Shown here: positions 8,049 to 15,086 of the stretch, in pieces
How positions within the stretch are numbered: the first letter of the stretch is position 1
How the letters are laid out: each line of letters starts with the position of its first letter
Assembly (NCBI GenBank): GCA_937877535.1
Contig: CALFJF010000040.1
Span: 1 to 24,289, forward strand
Direction of reading: 5' to 3'
Source of the DNA: an uncultured Treponema sp.
GTDB lineage: Bacteria > Spirochaetota > Spirochaetia > Treponematales > Treponemataceae
DNA: 24,289 nt
The notes under the pieces: generated by a model
Told to the model about the DNA's origin: nothing
The model's database searches: none
The model's input: the letters and a program-made list of their open reading frames with translations, nothing else
Position numbers and translations under genes: made by a program

Positions 8049-8109
8049 GGAAAGACGAACGGTTCGGGGGTGGTTGAGCGAAATCGAAACCGCCGCTTCC
8101 AGCACACAT

Positions 8110-8126
8110 CCCCCCCCAAAAAAAAA
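8110..8126. repeat. Homopolymer pair, eight C then nine A
   Basis: A run of eight C (8110-8117) is followed directly by nine A (8118-8126) in the gap after gatB. The run is non-coding and lies downstream of both flanking genes. It could vary in length but has no obvious expression effect. The rest of the 8049-8344 gap holds a palindromic element and a terminator, and no gene. Confidence 0.7.
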
Positions 8127-8162
8127 CAGGACGTGTTGCGAAATGTATGCTTTGCCTTGATT

Positions 8163-8218
8163 CGTCGTATTGAGCGCAAGCGAAATATCCTCGATTCTTT
8201 GCGTTGCTCAAAATGACG
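8163..8218. repeat. Dispersed palindromic element
   Basis: The left part contains CGTCGTATTGAGCGCAAGCG and the right part GCGTTGCTCAAAATGACG, which are imperfect inverted copies of each other around a short AT-rich centre. The pattern, TTGAGC with a GCAAGCGAA-like arm and GCTCAAAATGACG on the other side, resembles palindromic intergenic elements seen in high copy in many bacterial genomes. Only one copy is visible in this window, so its repeat status here is inferred. Confidence 0.55.
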
Positions 8219-8274
8219 CGCTGGCACGCAAAAGCAGCGGCATGCTTTCTGCAACGCCACTAGAAAACAAAAAA

Positions 8275-8314
8275 ACTCTCAAGGCGGACGTTTTGCACTG
8301 CCTTGGGAGTTTTT
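8275..8314. terminator. Bidirectional rho-independent terminator
   Basis: ACTCTCAAGGC (8275-8285) pairs with GCCTTGGGAGT (8300-8310) over 11 bp with one G-U, closing on a 14-nt loop. TTTTT follows on the plus strand, and a run of seven A precedes it, giving T7 for minus-strand transcripts. It sits between convergent gatB and the lipoprotein gene and can serve both. Confidence 0.85.
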
Positions 8315-8344
8315 GGTTTGGAAATGGAGTTTCCGTCCCCTGTC

Positions 8345-8734
8345 CTATTCTTTCATCGTGAAGCCCACGCTAATTCCGTTCGCGCTTTCGTAGGTGAAGC
8401 TGCCTTCGTGAGCGTCAACCGTCTGCTCCTTGCTTCCGCTGACGAGAGCTTTTTTCGTCAAATCGTAGTAGCGCGTTTCCGTGAACTTGACCTCATTCAG
8501 ATTTGAAGCGTCGTAAGAGCCAGAAGCGGCCGTTCCGATTTTGTCGCTTGAAATCGAGTACGTGCCGTCGTCGAGCGCGTTCAGCGTCAGATTTCCTGCC
8601 TCGCTGTTCGTACCCGTGAACGTGTAGACGACTTTTGCGTCGTCGTCGTCGTCGTCATCGTCCGAGCAAGAAATTGCGCCAAAGGCAGCCGCAACGATTG
8701 CAGCGACCGCCAAAATTTTTAGAATGCCCTTCAT
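8345..8734 (-). CDS. Small lipoprotein with a poly-Asp linker, unknown role
   Basis: A 129-residue exported protein with a signal peptide (MKGILKILAVAAIVAAAFG) ending in AISC. Cys23 is a likely lipidation site under the loose lipobox rules of spirochaetes. The Cys is followed by Ser and then eight Asp in a row, encoded largely by repeated GAC triplets, and then by a beta-rich domain of about 95 residues. The acidic run probably acts as a tether or calcium-binding spacer just outside the membrane. The ribosome binding site GGGAGGA is strong. G+C is high (33/60 at 8401-8460), like gatB and unlike cheR. Changes in triplet number would lengthen or shorten the Asp run without a frameshift. Confidence 0.8.
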   Translation of the reverse strand: MKGILKILAVAAIVAAAFGAISCSDDDDDDDDAKVVYTFTGTNSEAGNLTLNALDDGTYSISSDKIGTAASGSYDASNLNEVKFTETRYYDLTKKALVSGSKEQTVDAHEGSFTYESANGISVGFTMKE

Positions 8735-8888
8735 TTTGCATTCCTCCCTAAAGATAAAGAATTTTTATTACCATACAAAAAAAAACTATTCTGTCAATAG
8801 AAATGCAACTATTTTGGGAAAATGTCGAAGGTTCTGCGCTGGAGCGAAATTTTGCTTTTGGGAAAGAAACCAAAGTGAAAAATCATTC

Positions 8889-8917
8889 TTCACAATTCCT
8901 TTCTTCGGGTGTATAAT
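8889..8917 (+). promoter_or_regulatory. Promoter of cheR-cheB
   Basis: TTCACA (8889-8894) and a perfect TATAAT (8912-8917) are 17 bp apart. Only 7 nt separate the -10 box from the cheR ATG, so transcription should start at or one base before the start codon, and the mRNA may be leaderless. Confidence 0.65.
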
Positions 8918-8924
8918 TCGATTT

Positions 8925-9740
8925 ATGGCAGATTTATTGACAGATGCGGAATTTGATATGTTCCGCAAGGTTATTTACGACGAGTCAGGGATAACATTCT
9001 CGGCTACGAATCGTTCCATTCTTGACAGCAGATTAAAGGAAAAACTCCGCGAAAAGCAACTCAGTTCGGTTCAAGAATATTATAGGCTCATCACCTCCAA
9101 CAAAGAAGAGATGAAAATCATGCTCGATTCTGTAACGACGAATCTTACGCGATTTTTCAGGAATCAGCCGCATTTTGACTCGCTCGTAAATTACGTCATT
9201 CCGCATATAATTGAAAGAAAGAAAAAAACGGGCGATACTACTATTCGGATTTGGAGCGCAGGTTGCTCCACAGGTGAAGAGCCTTACACGATTGCGATGA
9301 TTTTGGCTGACATACTTCCCGCGCCGTACCGCTTTCAGATAACCGCGTCGGACATTTCTTTGAAGTCGCTCATGGTTGGGCAGCAAGGCTTTTATCCAAA
9401 CGCGCGAGTTACGGGAATTCCGCAAAAATACCTTGACAGATATTTCACAAAAACCGACAAGGGTTACCAAGTGAATAGTTCTCTTATGAATACTGTCAAA
9501 TTTGACTACCACAATCTTCGGCACGATTCTGGTCTTAGGAATCTTGACGTTGTTTTCTGCCGCAACGTTTTGATTTACTTTGACGAAGCGGCGCAAAAAG
9601 CAACGATTGACCGCTTTTGGACTTCGATGGGCGCACATTCATACCTTTTTATCGGACATTCGGAATCTCTTTTTGGAATGGACACCAAATTTGAGTTTTT
9701 GAAAACCGACTGGGCGTGTTTGTACCAGAAAAATTTATAG
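8925..9740 (+). CDS. cheR: CheR chemoreceptor glutamate methyltransferase
   Basis: A 271-residue CheR, which transfers methyl groups from S-adenosylmethionine to glutamates of chemoreceptors for adaptation. The N-terminal helical domain contains TNLTRFFR (72-79). The SAM-binding loop is SAGCSTGEEPYT (111-122), and CRNVLIYF (212-219) and GHSESL (244-249) are the other family blocks. The C-terminal receptor-docking pentapeptide-binding subdomain is present in outline. The frame is open 67 codons further upstream, but that part does not resemble CheR; the ATG at 8925 gives the normal N-terminus. No Shine-Dalgarno is visible before it. cheB follows 26 bp later, giving a matched methylation/demethylation pair. 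No cheA, cheW or receptor gene is in the window. Confidence 0.95.
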   Translation: MADLLTDAEFDMFRKVIYDESGITFSATNRSILDSRLKEKLREKQLSSVQEYYRLITSNKEEMKIMLDSVTTNLTRFFRNQPHFDSLVNYVIPHIIERKKKTGDTTIRIWSAGCSTGEEPYTIAMILADILPAPYRFQITASDISLKSLMVGQQGFYPNARVTGIPQKYLDRYFTKTDKGYQVNSSLMNTVKFDYHNLRHDSGLRNLDVVFCRNVLIYFDEAAQKATIDRFWTSMGAHSYLFIGHSESLFGMDTKFEFLKTDWACLYQKNL

Positions 9741-9766
9741 CATTTTTAATTTTCAGGTTTATTTTT

Positions 9767-10978
9767 ATGGAAGATATTTCTGTTCTTATTTGCGACGACT
9801 CCGCTCTCATGCGGAATTTGATTTCTCGGATTATAGACGGTGCAGACGGCATGAAAGTCGTTGGAAAGGCGTTTGACGGGCAATTTCTCATTGAAAAAAT
9901 CCCCCAACTCAATCCAGACATAATTATACTCGACATAGAGATGCCGAAAATGAACGGTATCGAGTTTTTGAAATACCGAAAGGAACACGGAATCGATATT
10001 CCCGTGATAATCCTCTCTTCGATTGCAGAAAAAGGCGCGTCCGTTACAATGCAGTGCCTTGAACTTGGAGCGAGCGATTTTATAACAAAGCCGAACGGTT
10101 CTGTTTCCGTTGACATCAGTTCCGTGGCGGAAAATCTCATCGAGTTGATTTCGTCTTACGGCGGGCAGTACGCGCGACGCAAAGGGCGCAGCGTTCGTTC
10201 GAGCGATTTTTATTCGCACTCAATAAGCGAGCGGTCTTTTGAAAAAAAACTCCGCACAACGATGGGCGCAGAAGCGGCAAACAAATTCATCGAAAGCGAA
10301 AAAGAACATCGCTCTTCGATTCTCACTCGCTCTTCGATTTTGGATTCGCCCGCAAAAAGCAGTACGCCGTCCATAACACCGCTTCGAGATGGCGGCAGAA
10401 TCGAAGCGATTGCAATCGGAATTTCCACGGGAGGACCGAACGCGCTTCGCGAAGTTTTTAGAACGATTGACGCGAATCTAAAACAGCCGATTCTTGTAGT
10501 TCAACACATGCCAGCAGGATTTACGCGCGAGTTTGCCAATTCGCTCGATAAAATTTGCCCGCTTACCGTAAAAGAGGCGGAGGATGGCGAAAATCTTGAA
10601 GCGGCGCACGTTTACATTGCGCCAGGAAATTACCACATTTTTGTTGAGTCTGGAAGTTTTGGAAAGAAAAAAGTCCGTCTTTCGCAAGAGCCGCAACGAA
10701 ATGGACACCGACCGAGCGCAGATGTGCTTTTTGAGTCGATGGCAAAAGTGTACCAAAATCGCTGCCTTGGCGTGATTATGACGGGAATGGGAAAAGACGG
10801 GGCGCAGTACCTTGCCGAAATGCGCCGTCAGGGAGCGTGGACGCTCGGTCAAGACGAAAAATCGTCAATCGTTTACGGAATGCCAAAAGTCGCGTTTGAA
10901 ATGGGCGGCGTTCAAAAACAAGTCGCGCTTTCTCAAATGGCATCAGAAATTTCAGCCCTTGCCCGCGACCACAAATAA
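9767..10978 (+). CDS. cheB: CheB chemoreceptor methylesterase, receiver-linked
   Basis: A 403-residue response regulator enzyme that removes methyl groups from, and deamidates, chemoreceptors when phosphorylated by CheA. The receiver domain (about 1-130) has Asp10/Asp11, the phosphorylated Asp56 in ILDIEMP, and Lys108. A Ser/Arg-rich linker of about 80 residues follows. The methylesterase domain (212-400) has the triad Ser220 (GISTGGP), His247 (QHMPAGFT) and Asp344 (MTGMGKDG). The linker is longer than the roughly 20 residues of enteric CheB. The start is the ATG at 9767, since the in-frame upstream part is not receiver-like; a weak CAGG at 9754-9757 may be its ribosome binding site, and coupling to cheR is likely. 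Confidence 0.96.
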   Translation: MEDISVLICDDSALMRNLISRIIDGADGMKVVGKAFDGQFLIEKIPQLNPDIIILDIEMPKMNGIEFLKYRKEHGIDIPVIILSSIAEKGASVTMQCLELGASDFITKPNGSVSVDISSVAENLIELISSYGGQYARRKGRSVRSSDFYSHSISERSFEKKLRTTMGAEAANKFIESEKEHRSSILTRSSILDSPAKSSTPSITPLRDGGRIEAIAIGISTGGPNALREVFRTIDANLKQPILVVQHMPAGFTREFANSLDKICPLTVKEAEDGENLEAAHVYIAPGNYHIFVESGSFGKKKVRLSQEPQRNGHRPSADVLFESMAKVYQNRCLGVIMTGMGKDGAQYLAEMRRQGAWTLGQDEKSSIVYGMPKVAFEMGGVQKQVALSQMASEISALARDHK

Positions 10979-11031
10979 ATCTGTTTGGAGATACGGTATC
11001 GATTCGATTCTTGAGTTCAAAATCAAAAAAT

Positions 11032-11403
11032 TCAATCGCTGTATTTTTTGATTCTGATTACATTTTCCGAAAAATCGGTCATGTCAAGGACGTGCGCAAA
11101 TTCGTCAAGAACTCCGTTATGACGAGAAAAACGAAGTTCGATTTTGTGATTTCGCTCGTCTTTGACATGCAAACAATAGTGAATCGTTGCGCCAACAAAA
11201 CCTGGATATTCTGCAAAAGAACCTTGACAATCCAAATATTCCCAGTCCTCAAAAAAACGGATTTCATTCCAAAGCGCACTATCCGCCCCCACGATAGCAA
11301 TTTTTGGATACGCAAAAATCGGCTCAAAAACAAAAACGAGAAAAATAAAAAAAATTGCAAGAATTGCCGATTTCACGCTTTTATTATCGGCATTTTTACG
11401 CAC
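11032..11403 (-). CDS. Small exported protein of unknown function
   Basis: A protein of up to 123 residues, using GTG at 11403-11401. Residues 13-31 form a strongly hydrophobic signal sequence ending in PIFA, followed by a mature part of about 90 residues with three Cys/His-containing stretches and mixed beta/alpha character. No family is recognised. A second in-frame GTG at 11376 would give a more ordinary signal peptide; neither start has a clear ribosome binding site. It is the last gene of the minus-strand group starting with the polyprenyl synthase, 47 bp after the RseC-like gene. Confidence 0.6.
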   Translation of the reverse strand: MRKNADNKSVKSAILAIFFIFLVFVFEPIFAYPKIAIVGADSALWNEIRFFEDWEYLDCQGSFAEYPGFVGATIHYCLHVKDERNHKIELRFSRHNGVLDEFAHVLDMTDFSENVIRIKKYSD

Positions 11404-11450
11404 CTTCGCGGAACGTCGCGTTTACCTAATCGAGTTCGTTCATTTTGAAA

Positions 11451-11876
11451 TTACATTATCGAAATTATTTCTGGCGTTGAAAAATGTATGCTTGAGCGAC
11501 TTACAATAAATGTTACGAGCGTGGAAAACGCCAAAAATCCCAAAACAAACACTGCTCTCGCGCTCTCTTCGCTCAAAGATTTGAGAATGGAAAGCGGAAG
11601 AATTTCAACGGCTGCGGGTGCAATGAAAAATCCAAAAACCGCAAAAGAAATCGGCACAAAAAGCGAAAGAAGACCGTGAAATGCCCGCGCAAAACGCGGA
11701 AGCCCGATTCTGACCGCCGTTCCCGATTTTATTGAAAATTGTGCAGAGTTTTTGACGCGAAACGGTTTTCCTTGCCGAAGACACCCCGTTTTGCATTTTA
11801 GGCACGCCATTGTAAGCATTGGAATCACAAAAATACCATCGTTTTTGATTTCCTTTACAATCGCAAACTCTCTCAT
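11451..11876 (-). CDS. RseC/MucC-family membrane protein
   Basis: A 141-residue protein with the layout of RseC/MucC: a soluble N-terminal domain with Cys25, Cys28 and Cys32 (CLKCKTGC), then two membrane helices (about 66-90 and 105-125). RseC-type proteins work with Rnf/Rsx electron-transfer complexes, for example in re-reducing SoxR, so a redox role at the membrane is likely but not shown here. The ATG at 11876 is chosen because GGAG lies 6 nt ahead; a TTG 12 bp upstream is in frame but overlaps that site. The gene follows the TPR gene by 24 bp. No rnf genes are in the window. Confidence 0.65.
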   Translation of the reverse strand: MREFAIVKEIKNDGIFVIPMLTMACLKCKTGCLRQGKPFRVKNSAQFSIKSGTAVRIGLPRFARAFHGLLSLFVPISFAVFGFFIAPAAVEILPLSILKSLSEESARAVFVLGFLAFSTLVTFIVSRSSIHFSTPEIISIM

Positions 11877-11900
11877 CACATTCTCCAAAAATTCACGGAT

Positions 11901-12434
11901 TTACACAGATTCCGCAGTGTTTTTTATCGATTGCATTTGAATTTCGCACCGCGCTTTTCCTTCGGCATTTCCCATTGAATCGTATGTATCTCTTAGGTTA
12001 AAAAGCGCATCATAATAATACGGATTTATAGTTACAGCGTGTTCAAACGCCTCGCTCGCAAGTTCCAAATCGTCTTTTTTGAAATAAATAACTCCAAACG
12101 TATTCCAAAGCCTCGGATTGAGTTCGTTTTGGGAAAGCCCTTTTGCACAAAGCGCGAGAGCCACATCAATGTCGCCCGCGTCCATCGTTGCAACCGCAAG
12201 TGCGTTCAAGATTTCCTCGTCATCTTCGTTTAGCGAATGAGCCTTTTCAAGTGCGTTTTTTGCTTCGTTTAATCTGCCCGCATTTTTGAGCGTTATTCCA
12301 AGATTAAACCAAATGAGCGGATTAAACGGCTCAATCGTTGCCGCCCTTTTTAAGCACGCAAGTGATTCTTCCGTTTGACCTTCATGTTCAAAAATGAGCG
12401 CACGATTATTCAGCATTTCCGCAGATTCTTTCAT
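11901..12434 (-). CDS. TPR-repeat protein
   Basis: A 177-residue protein made almost entirely of about four to five tetratricopeptide repeats. Helical pairs with the TPR pattern are visible at about 5-37, 39-71, 73-105 and 107-140, for example LIWFNLGITLKNAGRLNEA and LWNTFGVIYFKKDDLELA. TPR arrays are protein-binding scaffolds; the partner is unknown. There is no signal peptide, so it is probably cytoplasmic. It starts 15 bp after the polyprenyl synthase stop, with a weak GAAAGA ribosome binding site, and is followed at 24 bp by the RseC-like gene, so it lies within one transcription unit. Confidence 0.85.
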   Translation of the reverse strand: MKESAEMLNNRALIFEHEGQTEESLACLKRAATIEPFNPLIWFNLGITLKNAGRLNEAKNALEKAHSLNEDDEEILNALAVATMDAGDIDVALALCAKGLSQNELNPRLWNTFGVIYFKKDDLELASEAFEHAVTINPYYYDALFNLRDTYDSMGNAEGKARCEIQMQSIKNTAESV

Positions 12435-12449
12435 TTTTCTTTCAAAGCC

Positions 12450-13517
12450 TTATTTTTTGAGCGATTCAAAGAGCGCGTAAACAAGATTCGCGCCCTCGTT
12501 TTCTCCGTTTTCGCAAAGAAGCGAGGCAAGTGCTTTTCCATTTTTTTCAATAAGCAGATTTCCTTCACGCTTTGCCTCTTCAATCGAACCGCTTTCAGAA
12601 AGCAATTTTATTGCTTTTTCAACGGCAGCGGACTCGATTCCATTTTTCTTTGCTTCAAAAAAAAGTTCAGAGATTTTTTTTGCGTCTTCGGGTTTCTTTT
12701 TTAAGTGCAAAAGCACGGGAAGACTCTTTTTTCCTTCCACAATGTCGTCGCCTCTTTTTTTTCCAAGATTTCCGCTCGTGAGATTTATTACGTCGTCAAT
12801 TATTTGAAATCCCCGCCCGATTTCCTCCGCACTTTTTCCCGCTTCGTTTGCTTTTTCCTCCGAACTTCCGCCTGCCAAAAATCCCGTTTTAACCGCAAGA
12901 CGCGCAAGCGTTCCCGTTTTATTTTTGACCATCGCATCGTATTCAGAAATCGACGGAAAAAGGTCAGGATTTCTGTGCCAAAGAATGTCCATCGCCTGCC
13001 CCAAATGAAGCCTTCGGAGTTCTTGGCAATACAGCGCATGGAGCGCGAGTTTTTTTTCCACAGAAAGCGAAGAAGCATCGATGCAACAAGAGGATTGAAA
13101 ATAAAGCCAACTCGCCGCATTGAGCGCAACGTCAAGTCCAAACAAAATATGCGCCGCGTCCGCACCGCGCCGCTCATCCGCGCTGTCTTCGATGTCATCG
13201 TGAATCAAACTCGCCGTATGAGCAAATTCCACAAGAGGAGTCAATTCGATTCCTTTGGAAGCGCCGTTTTTTCCGCCAAGCGATTCGGCACACAAAACCA
13301 AAAGGAGCGGTCGCCATCGTTTTCCGCCCAAATCCAACAGATTTCTCGTCGGCTCAAGCAGATTTTTGAGATGACTTTGATTTACAGATGTATCGATTTT
13401 TCCAAACGATTCAAAAATCCATTTTTCGTTGCTTTGCTTTGGAAGAAAACGCAAAAGCGTACTTTCGATTTTTTCAAGTCGTTTTGAAAATGCTTCATTT
13501 GCTTCGATTTTATTCAT
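12450..13517 (-). CDS. Polyprenyl (isoprenyl diphosphate) synthase
   Basis: A 355-residue trans-prenyltransferase, which condenses isopentenyl diphosphate units onto an allylic diphosphate to give farnesyl, geranylgeranyl or longer chains for quinones or the lipid carrier. Seen in order are GGKRWRP (64-70), the first Asp-rich motif DDIED (107-111), and FQIIDD (237-242) followed by KRGDD (254-258). The second Asp-rich motif reads DDVIN (241-245) rather than the usual DDxxD. The protein is somewhat longer than IspA-type enzymes (about 300), with extra residues at both ends. The start is taken at ATG 13517; a TTG at 13565 is in frame but gives an atypical start. No Shine-Dalgarno is clear. It heads a minus-strand group of four genes. 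Confidence 0.88.
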   Translation of the reverse strand: MNKIEANEAFSKRLEKIESTLLRFLPKQSNEKWIFESFGKIDTSVNQSHLKNLLEPTRNLLDLGGKRWRPLLLVLCAESLGGKNGASKGIELTPLVEFAHTASLIHDDIEDSADERRGADAAHILFGLDVALNAASWLYFQSSCCIDASSLSVEKKLALHALYCQELRRLHLGQAMDILWHRNPDLFPSISEYDAMVKNKTGTLARLAVKTGFLAGGSSEEKANEAGKSAEEIGRGFQIIDDVINLTSGNLGKKRGDDIVEGKKSLPVLLHLKKKPEDAKKISELFFEAKKNGIESAAVEKAIKLLSESGSIEEAKREGNLLIEKNGKALASLLCENGENEGANLVYALFESLKK

Positions 13518-13568
13518 GTCAATTACAATTATTTTTACAATTCGAGAAAAAACGCTAAAAGTCAACAG

Positions 13569-13600
13569 ACTCGTTCTGAACGCGAATGTTCCGAACGAGT
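13569..13600. repeat. Intergenic hairpin, copy 1 of a related pair
   Basis: ACTCGTTC (13569-13576) pairs perfectly with GAACGAGT (13593-13600); after one T/C mismatch GAAC (13578-13581) pairs with GTTC (13588-13591) around a 6-nt loop. It lies between divergently transcribed genes, so it is not at a gene end and is unlikely to be a terminator. It shares layout and core sequence with the hairpin at 16303-16338. Confidence 0.6.
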
Positions 13601-13643
13601 TTCATTATAGCGCGGAATGTCATAAATCTGCTATCATTTTTTT

Positions 13644-14102
13644 ATGGAAGATGTGCTTCGTGCAGCAGCAGATGGAAAAGCGTTTGCCATTTTGCTTCTC
13701 GTTTTTGCATTTTTGGGATTTTTGCTCATTTTTTGCGCAATTTCGTTTTTTTTCGGGCAAACTTTTCAAAGAAAAATCTCTGAAAAAGGGTTTGAAAATC
13801 GCGTAAAAAAAGAACGAAAGGCTGCTGTAAAAATGAGTCGCGCGGTGATTGGCGGGCAAGTCGGAGAGCAAGTTGCGCCATTTTTGCCGAATTTTCCGTG
13901 CAATCCTGCGGACGTTCGTTTTGTCGGAAAACCGATAGATTTTGTGGCTTTTCCAGGTGCTGGAGAAGGAAAACCGATTCGCGAAGTGCTTTTTATCGAA
14001 GTCAAAACGGGAAAATCGGAACTGTCGGAGCGAGAAAAAGAAATCAAAAAAGCGGTCGATTCAGGAAAAGTGCGTTATGTCATTTGGCACGCTTCTTTTT
14101 GA
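13644..14102 (+). CDS. Membrane-anchored Holliday-junction-resolvase-like endonuclease
   Basis: A 152-residue protein with one N-terminal membrane helix (about 13-38) and a C-terminal nuclease-like domain of the Endonuc_Holl type. Matching blocks are SRAVIGGQVGEQVAPFLP (65-82), NPADVRFVGKPIDFV (87-101), and FIEVKTGKSELSEREKEIKKA near 117-137, in which Glu-x-Lys and the upstream Asp form a PD-(D/E)xK-like active site. Relatives are annotated as predicted endonucleases related to archaeal Holliday junction resolvases; the true substrate is unknown. The ATG at 13644 has no ribosome binding site and lies 6 nt after TATCAT, so the message may be leaderless. The gene diverges from the polyprenyl synthase. 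Confidence 0.82.
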   Translation: MEDVLRAAADGKAFAILLLVFAFLGFLLIFCAISFFFGQTFQRKISEKGFENRVKKERKAAVKMSRAVIGGQVGEQVAPFLPNFPCNPADVRFVGKPIDFVAFPGAGEGKPIREVLFIEVKTGKSELSEREKEIKKAVDSGKVRYVIWHASF

Positions 14103-14182
14103 GCGGACGAAAATGCGATAATTTTGTATAATCGACTTGTTCAATAACAGAACATTTTATGGATTTTAGTGAGGAAAATTGT

Positions 14183-14467
14183 ATGATTGGCGTTATTTTT
14201 GGCATAATGTTATTTTGTTTTGCGGTTTTTGCGTGCATTCCAAAAGAACTGTTTGGTTTAGGTTTGGGCTGGTGGAACGACGTTTTGCTCGTTTTGAAAG
14301 GTGCGCTTCCCGTTCTTGCCGTGCTTGTTGGCGCGTTTTCGATTCTCGTGGGAGTTGCCGACATTCGCGACAAGCGTGAAGTGCGCCTTGACGAAGAGGC
14401 AGCGTTAAAAGCCGAAAAAGAAGCGCGTTCGGCAGAAAAAGCAACAAACTCGGAAGAATCCGATTAA
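14183..14467 (+). CDS. Small two-helix membrane protein, unknown
   Basis: A 94-residue protein with two hydrophobic helices (about 1-22 and 32-54) and a highly charged, Ala/Glu/Lys-rich C-terminal tail of about 35 residues. The ATG at 14183 is chosen because GAGGA (14171-14175) lies 7 nt ahead; an in-frame ATG at 14159 would add 8 residues but has no ribosome binding site. TATAAT at 14127-14132 is a possible -10 box. No family is recognised. It lies 80 bp after the endonuclease gene and ends just before the ribosomal protein promoter. Confidence 0.65.
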   Translation: MIGVIFGIMLFCFAVFACIPKELFGLGLGWWNDVLLVLKGALPVLAVLVGAFSILVGVADIRDKREVRLDEEAALKAEKEARSAEKATNSEESD

Positions 14468-14470
14468 AAA

Positions 14471-14508
14471 TCAACAATTCCTCAAAAGAGCGAGGAATCT
14501 TGTGTTGA
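14471..14508. other. Hairpin overlapping the rplM promoter
   Basis: TCAACA (14471-14476) pairs with TGTTGA (14503-14508) and ATTCCTC (14477-14483) with GAGGAAT (14492-14498), leaving a 4-nt bulge on the right side and an 8-nt loop. It follows the small membrane protein gene by 3 bp and covers part of the -35 box at 14505-14510. There is no T run, so it is not a clear terminator. It could stabilise the 3' end of the upstream message. Confidence 0.5.
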
Positions 14509-14533
14509 CGAAAAACGTGAAAAAAAGTATAGT
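14505..14533 (+). promoter_or_regulatory. Promoter of rplM-rpsI
   Basis: TTGACG (14505-14510) and TATAGT (14528-14533) are exactly 17 bp apart, close to the sigma-70 consensus. It drives the ribosomal protein genes, with a start near 14540 and a leader of about 77 nt. Confidence 0.75.
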
Positions 14534-14537
14534 GTTA

Positions 14538-14580
14538 CTCCCCGTACATTCTGCAAAAGGCGAAGATGCAGCGTCTGGAG
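14538..14580 (+). promoter_or_regulatory. Structured mRNA leader ahead of rplM
   Basis: In the predicted leader CTGCA (14551-14555) pairs with TGCAG (14567-14571), and CTCC (14538-14541) with GGAG (14577-14580) around it, leaving an internal loop. Leaders of this kind often bind a ribosomal protein to repress their own operon, and an L13 leader is known in Firmicutes. I see the pairing only and cannot match it to that family. Confidence 0.35.
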
Positions 14581-14616
14581 CAGAGATTTTTATAACAATC
14601 ACAAAGGGTATACAAA

Positions 14617-15045
14617 ATGAAAACCATTTTTATCAAAGATGCCGAGCAAAAACGCGACTGGTACGTTATTGATGCGGCTGGAAAACCGCTTGGTCGAGTT
14701 GCGGCAAAGGCGGCTTCGATTCTCCGTGGAAAAAACAAAGCAACGTTTACGCCAAATCAAGAAATGGGCGATTTCGTTGTTATCATCAACGCAGAAAAAG
14801 TTGCCGTTTCTGGCAATAAACGAAGCGACAAACTTTATCGCCATTACACAGGATTCGTTCGCGGACTCCGCTCTTACACTTTTGAAAAACTCATTGAGCG
14901 CGACCCCACTGCCCCACTCGTTCGCACGATTAACGGAATGCTCCCAAACGGTAGGCTCGGTCGAAAAATCGCTGGCAATCTTAAAGTTTACGCAGGAAAC
15001 GAGCATCCCCATGCTTCACAAAATCCAAAAGTCGTAGAACTTTGA
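14617..15045 (+). CDS. rplM: 50S ribosomal protein L13 (uL13)
   Basis: A 142-residue protein of the normal length for bacterial uL13, an early-assembly protein of the large subunit. Characteristic parts are WYVIDAAGKPLGRVAAKAA near the start, KLYRHYTGF, and the motif MLPNGRLGRK in the second half, followed by LKVYAGNEHPH. AAAGGG (14603-14608) is the ribosome binding site, 8 nt before the ATG. The gene lies directly before rpsI, the order found in most bacteria. Codon use is the ordinary AT-leaning type of the window, which makes the GC-rich gatB more notable. Confidence 0.98.
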   Translation: MKTIFIKDAEQKRDWYVIDAAGKPLGRVAAKAASILRGKNKATFTPNQEMGDFVVIINAEKVAVSGNKRSDKLYRHYTGFVRGLRSYTFEKLIERDPTAPLVRTINGMLPNGRLGRKIAGNLKVYAGNEHPHASQNPKVVEL

Positions 15046-15086
15046 TTTTTTATCACACTTTTTATTGAGTTTATCGAGGTCAAATT

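Noticed and set aside
8110..8117. Poly-C tract as a phase-variation switch
   Set aside because: It is only eight bases and lies downstream of both flanking genes, inside no reading frame or promoter.
8724..8924. N-terminal extension of CheR
   Set aside because: The extra 67 codons do not resemble CheR, cross the cheR promoter and overlap the start of the lipoprotein gene.
12705..13487. A 260-codon open frame on the plus strand
   Set aside because: It is antisense to the polyprenyl synthase gene and gives a protein of improbable composition.
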